Source: UBA11400 sp964550435 (GTDB taxonomy: Bacteria; Bacteroidota; Rhodothermia; Balneolales; HLUCCA01). Taken from it: a stretch of DNA of 64,000 bases. The stretch spans positions 1 through 64,000 of the forward strand of contig CAZJZI010000005.1 in assembly GCA_964550435.1 (NCBI GenBank). Reading direction: 5' to 3'. A program made the translations under genes and the position numbers. Of this stretch, positions 61,804-64,000 are shown one piece after another; positions within the stretch are counted from its first letter, which is position 1; the number at the start of each line of letters is the position of its first letter. The notes under the pieces are model-generated. The model made no database searches and was not told the DNA's origin. It worked only from the letters and a program-made list of their open reading frames with translations.

Positions 61804-62099
61804 TGAAACCGGATAAACTCATCTTAGAACTTGAGGAAGTCGTTTCCAGACTTGGATTTAAGGTGCGAAAAGAAAAGGGTAATTTTCGGGGAAGCAATTG
61901 TGTTTTGGCCGGAGAGAGAATCATAATGCTGAACAAAAATACTCCGGTTGAAATGCATATCGGAACATTGGCAAAATTCATACTGTCTCAAAAGCACGAT
62001 GAACTATATTTGAAACCGGTAGTTCGTAAAGAACTTGAAATGATTTGGGAGAAACTAGAGATGACCTCCGAACCGGAGTTTAATTTTGATGGGAACTGA
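61803..62099 (+). CDS. Uncharacterised 98-residue protein
   Basis: A soluble, charged protein, not recognised. LILELEEVVSRLGFKVRKEK, then GNFRGSNCVLAGERIIMLNK, suggests an alpha-beta-beta fold with a central Cys and many Lys/Glu; there is no signal peptide. Conserved-looking small proteins of this type occur in Bacteroidota but I cannot name the family. It is translationally coupled on both sides (one-base overlap with the barrel gene, 11-base overlap with the MBL hydrolase gene). Confidence 0.72.
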   Translation: MKPDKLILELEEVVSRLGFKVRKEKGNFRGSNCVLAGERIIMLNKNTPVEMHIGTLAKFILSQKHDELYLKPVVRKELEMIWEKLEMTSEPEFNFDGN

Positions 62100-62949
62100 A
62101 ATACCTGCAAATCACCAGTTCAAAGAAATTCTTGAGCAATCTGGTGATCAACCATTACCACAGTCGCTTTATCATGAACCCAAAAGTGGCATGAAGGTTA
62201 CGTTTTTGGGTACTGGAACGTCTATGGGAGTTCCTGTAGCAGGAAATTTTGGTCGGGAAATACCGACGGGGGACAGAAGAGATGAACGCTATCGCAGCTC
62301 TATCTGGATTCAAACCCCCAAGACTTCGATTGTAATCGATGTTGGTCCAGAGTTTAGACTACAAACACTCCGATCGGGTATTCGTCGGATTGATATGGTT
62401 CTTATTACCCATGAACATTTCGATCATATCGGTGGTCTAGACGATTTAAGGCCCTTTAATTATATGCAAAAAGCAGTCATTCCGGTAATTACAACCCCGG
62501 GATGTGCTGAATCGATCCACAGACGATATGACTACATTTTTGAACCTAATAAAACACCAGGTTCAGTGGATATTGCGATGCAAACGGGTCTTGAGAAAGT
62601 TCAATTCAGAGATTGTGAAATAACCCCACTACAGGTTATGCACGGTGATTTGCCGATATTTGGTTTCAGAATAAACAATCTGGCGTATATAACAGACTGT
62701 AGTTTTATACCGGATGAAACCTTCGATTTAATTCGGGGGTGTGACGTACTCATTCTTGATGCGTTACGATGGGAACCTCCCCACCCGACACATTTTACCG
62801 TTGAGGAGTCTATTCAAGCGGCAAGACGTTCGGGTATACCACAGACATATCTAATCCACATGTCATCGTATGTACATCATGAAGACTCCAACAGACGCCT
62901 ACCAGAGGGTATCCGGTTGGCATACGACCAACAAGTAGTCTATTTATAG
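62089..62949 (+). CDS. MBL-fold metallo-hydrolase (PhnP/YycJ-like)
   Basis: A 286-residue metallo-beta-lactamase-fold hydrolase. The metal site reads VLITHEHFDHIGGLDDLRP (HxHxDH), with further ligands in VMHGD, LAYITDCSFIPDE and the C-terminal His pair. The core begins KVTFLGTGTSMGVPVAG, typical of PhnP-like phosphodiesterases. An in-frame ATG at 62191 starts exactly there; from 62089 there is a 34-residue N-terminal extension. I keep the upstream start because it overlaps the preceding stop. Cyclic phosphodiester or RNA substrates are possible. It converges on manC with a 10-bp overlap. Confidence 0.85.
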   Translation: MGTEIPANHQFKEILEQSGDQPLPQSLYHEPKSGMKVTFLGTGTSMGVPVAGNFGREIPTGDRRDERYRSSIWIQTPKTSIVIDVGPEFRLQTLRSGIRRIDMVLITHEHFDHIGGLDDLRPFNYMQKAVIPVITTPGCAESIHRRYDYIFEPNKTPGSVDIAMQTGLEKVQFRDCEITPLQVMHGDLPIFGFRINNLAYITDCSFIPDETFDLIRGCDVLILDALRWEPPHPTHFTVEESIQAARRSGIPQTYLIHMSSYVHHEDSNRRLPEGIRLAYDQQVVYL

Positions 62950-64000
62950 GACGTTAATCCACGCTTATCTAGATTATCGACGATTTTTTTTATGTCTTGA
63001 GATGAATCAAGTTTAAGAACTACGATAGAATCTTCGGTTTCAATAACTCCAACGCCCATTAGTCCGACCATAGCGACCAGTTTTTTGCTATGGGTTTTCA
63101 CAAGACAGTTCTGGACATCGTGTAAAATGGTATTTTCATCAACAATGACGTTTCCGTCATCATCTTTGTTCCCGTGTTCATAGACTGCAAACCAGCTTCC
63201 CACGTCACTCCATCCAAATTCGCCGGGAATAACATGAACAGCATCAGTTTTTTCCATGATGCCATAATCGATTGAAATGGAAGTGACCAGGTTGTAGAAA
63301 TTCTCAAGGGCCGAAGCAAAATCATCATCCATGGCCTCTTGAAATACCTCTATTTCACGATAAATAACTGGTTGATGAAGGCTAAATTGCTCTAATATGG
63401 TATCCGCTTTCCAGATAAACATACCGCTATTCCACAAAAAGTCGCCAGATTCTAAAAAAGTTATTGCTGTTTTTAAATCCGGTTTTTCAGCGAAGGTTTT
63501 AACAATAAAAACGGGGTCGTTACCGGATTTGTCGACCTGGTTTTCATCCAGTTGGATATACCCGTAACCGGTCTCCGGACGGTGTGGAGTTATCCCAATT
63601 GTAACCAAATTTGGCCCATTATCGGCCTTATTTAGACCAGTTTCCAAAATTTCTAAAAATCGCTTTGGTTTGGTGATATGATGATCGGCCGGGAGGACAA
63701 TCATCGTAGCATTTGGGTCTCTTTTAAGTAAAATAGCAGCTGCCGCAGCCACACACGGAGCGGTGTTTTTCGCAATTGGCTCGCCAATAATGTTTTCCGC
63801 GGGCATATCGGGAAATTGTTCCTGAACCAGGTCAACATAGTGAGCATTTGTGACAACCAGGATCCGTTCCATCGGAATCAGTGGCAAAATTCTATCAACA
63901 GTGCTTTGAATCATTGATCGATCACCAAGCAAGTTTAAAAATTGTTTGGGTCTAGCTTGTCTGCTAGTTGGCCAGAATCTGGTTCCGGCGCCACCTGCCA
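62940..64000 (-). CDS. manC: Mannose-1-phosphate guanylyltransferase, 5' truncated by window edge
   Basis: ManC makes GDP-mannose from mannose 1-phosphate and GTP for polysaccharide and glycan synthesis. 352 residues are visible. The upstream end enters from beyond base 64000, where the antisense frame reads AGGAGTRFWPTSRQARPKQF, the nucleotide-binding start of sugar nucleotidyltransferases. The TTG at 63932 is therefore internal. MIVLPADHHI, PETGYGYIQL, FLWNSGMFIWKA and the hallmark FGWSDVGSWFAVYEH follow. Only about a dozen N-terminal residues are missing. Its 3' end overlaps the MBL gene by 10 bp. Confidence 0.95.
   Translation of the reverse strand, partial: AGGAGTRFWPTSRQARPKQFLNLLGDRSMIQSTVDRILPLIPMERILVVTNAHYVDLVQEQFPDMPAENIIGEPIAKNTAPCVAAAAAILLKRDPNATMIVLPADHHITKPKRFLEILETGLNKADNGPNLVTIGITPHRPETGYGYIQLDENQVDKSGNDPVFIVKTFAEKPDLKTAITFLESGDFLWNSGMFIWKADTILEQFSLHQPVIYREIEVFQEAMDDDFASALENFYNLVTSISIDYGIMEKTDAVHVIPGEFGWSDVGSWFAVYEHGNKDDDGNVIVDENTILHDVQNCLVKTHSKKLVAMVGLMGVGVIETEDSIVVLKLDSSQDIKKIVDNLDKRGLTSYK

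Overview
The window is a chromosomal stretch of a free-living bacterium of the FCB group, most likely Balneolota/Rhodothermota or a close relative of Bacteroidota. This placement rests on the rpmB-rpmG-DUF4295 gene trio, exported DUF2911 and M14-peptidase proteins, a 6-bladed propeller lipoprotein, weak use of Shine-Dalgarno sites, and TAnnTTTG-like -7 elements. It is an inference from gene content; no rRNA gene is present. One tRNA (Asp) is present. I saw no insertion sequence, prophage or CRISPR array.

Layout. 1-1.9 kb: 3' part of prfC with an overlapping GNAT gene. 1.9-5.3 kb: a strikingly AT-rich island with an AraC-type regulator, a small secreted peptide carrying a twin CX3C motif, a 6-bladed propeller lipoprotein, and an ABC ATPase/permease pair; this is the best candidate for an undescribed system. 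5.4-13.7 kb: rmuC, a DUF971 protein, a large exported M14 metallopeptidase, a large exported HExxH/propeller/barrel protein and DUF2911. 13.8-15.2 kb: an AtuA-like protein and purM. 15.16-15.63 kb: an AT-rich gap with about nine DnaA-box-like 9-mers, a candidate oriC or DnaA-controlled region. 15.6-29.5 kb: housekeeping genes (dtd, an iPGM-like metalloenzyme, adk, an MscS channel, gdh, ftsY, a CDP-alcohol phosphatidyltransferase, a NUDIX hydrolase, dinB, aat, an AGCS symporter, marC, uvrA). 29.85-37.3 kb: an eleven-gene Mrp/Mbh-type cation/proton antiporter operon. 37.4-39.4 kb: a DUF4097 protein with an exact 18-residue repeat, and proline dehydrogenase. 39.5-43.2 kb: tRNA-Asp, mnmG, rsmG (with two perfect parS sites inside its coding start) and a WYL regulator. 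43.2-48.6 kb: gyrB-gyrA, divergent from rpmB-rpmG-DUF4295. 48.7-64 kb: yqeY, cvpA, tyrS, a DUF2059 protein, xth, uvrB, tyrA, metH, apaG, a glutathione peroxidase, a coupled trio (outer-membrane-like protein, unknown 98-residue protein, MBL hydrolase), and the 3' part of manC.

How it fits together. parS sites, mnmG-rsmG, gyrBA and a DnaA-box cluster within about 33 kb suggest the window lies near the replication origin, although dnaA itself is not here. DNA repair is well represented (rmuC, dinB, uvrA, uvrB, xth). The Mrp-type operon and the sodium-dependent symporter fit a saline habitat. The peptide island stands apart in base composition and looks acquired.
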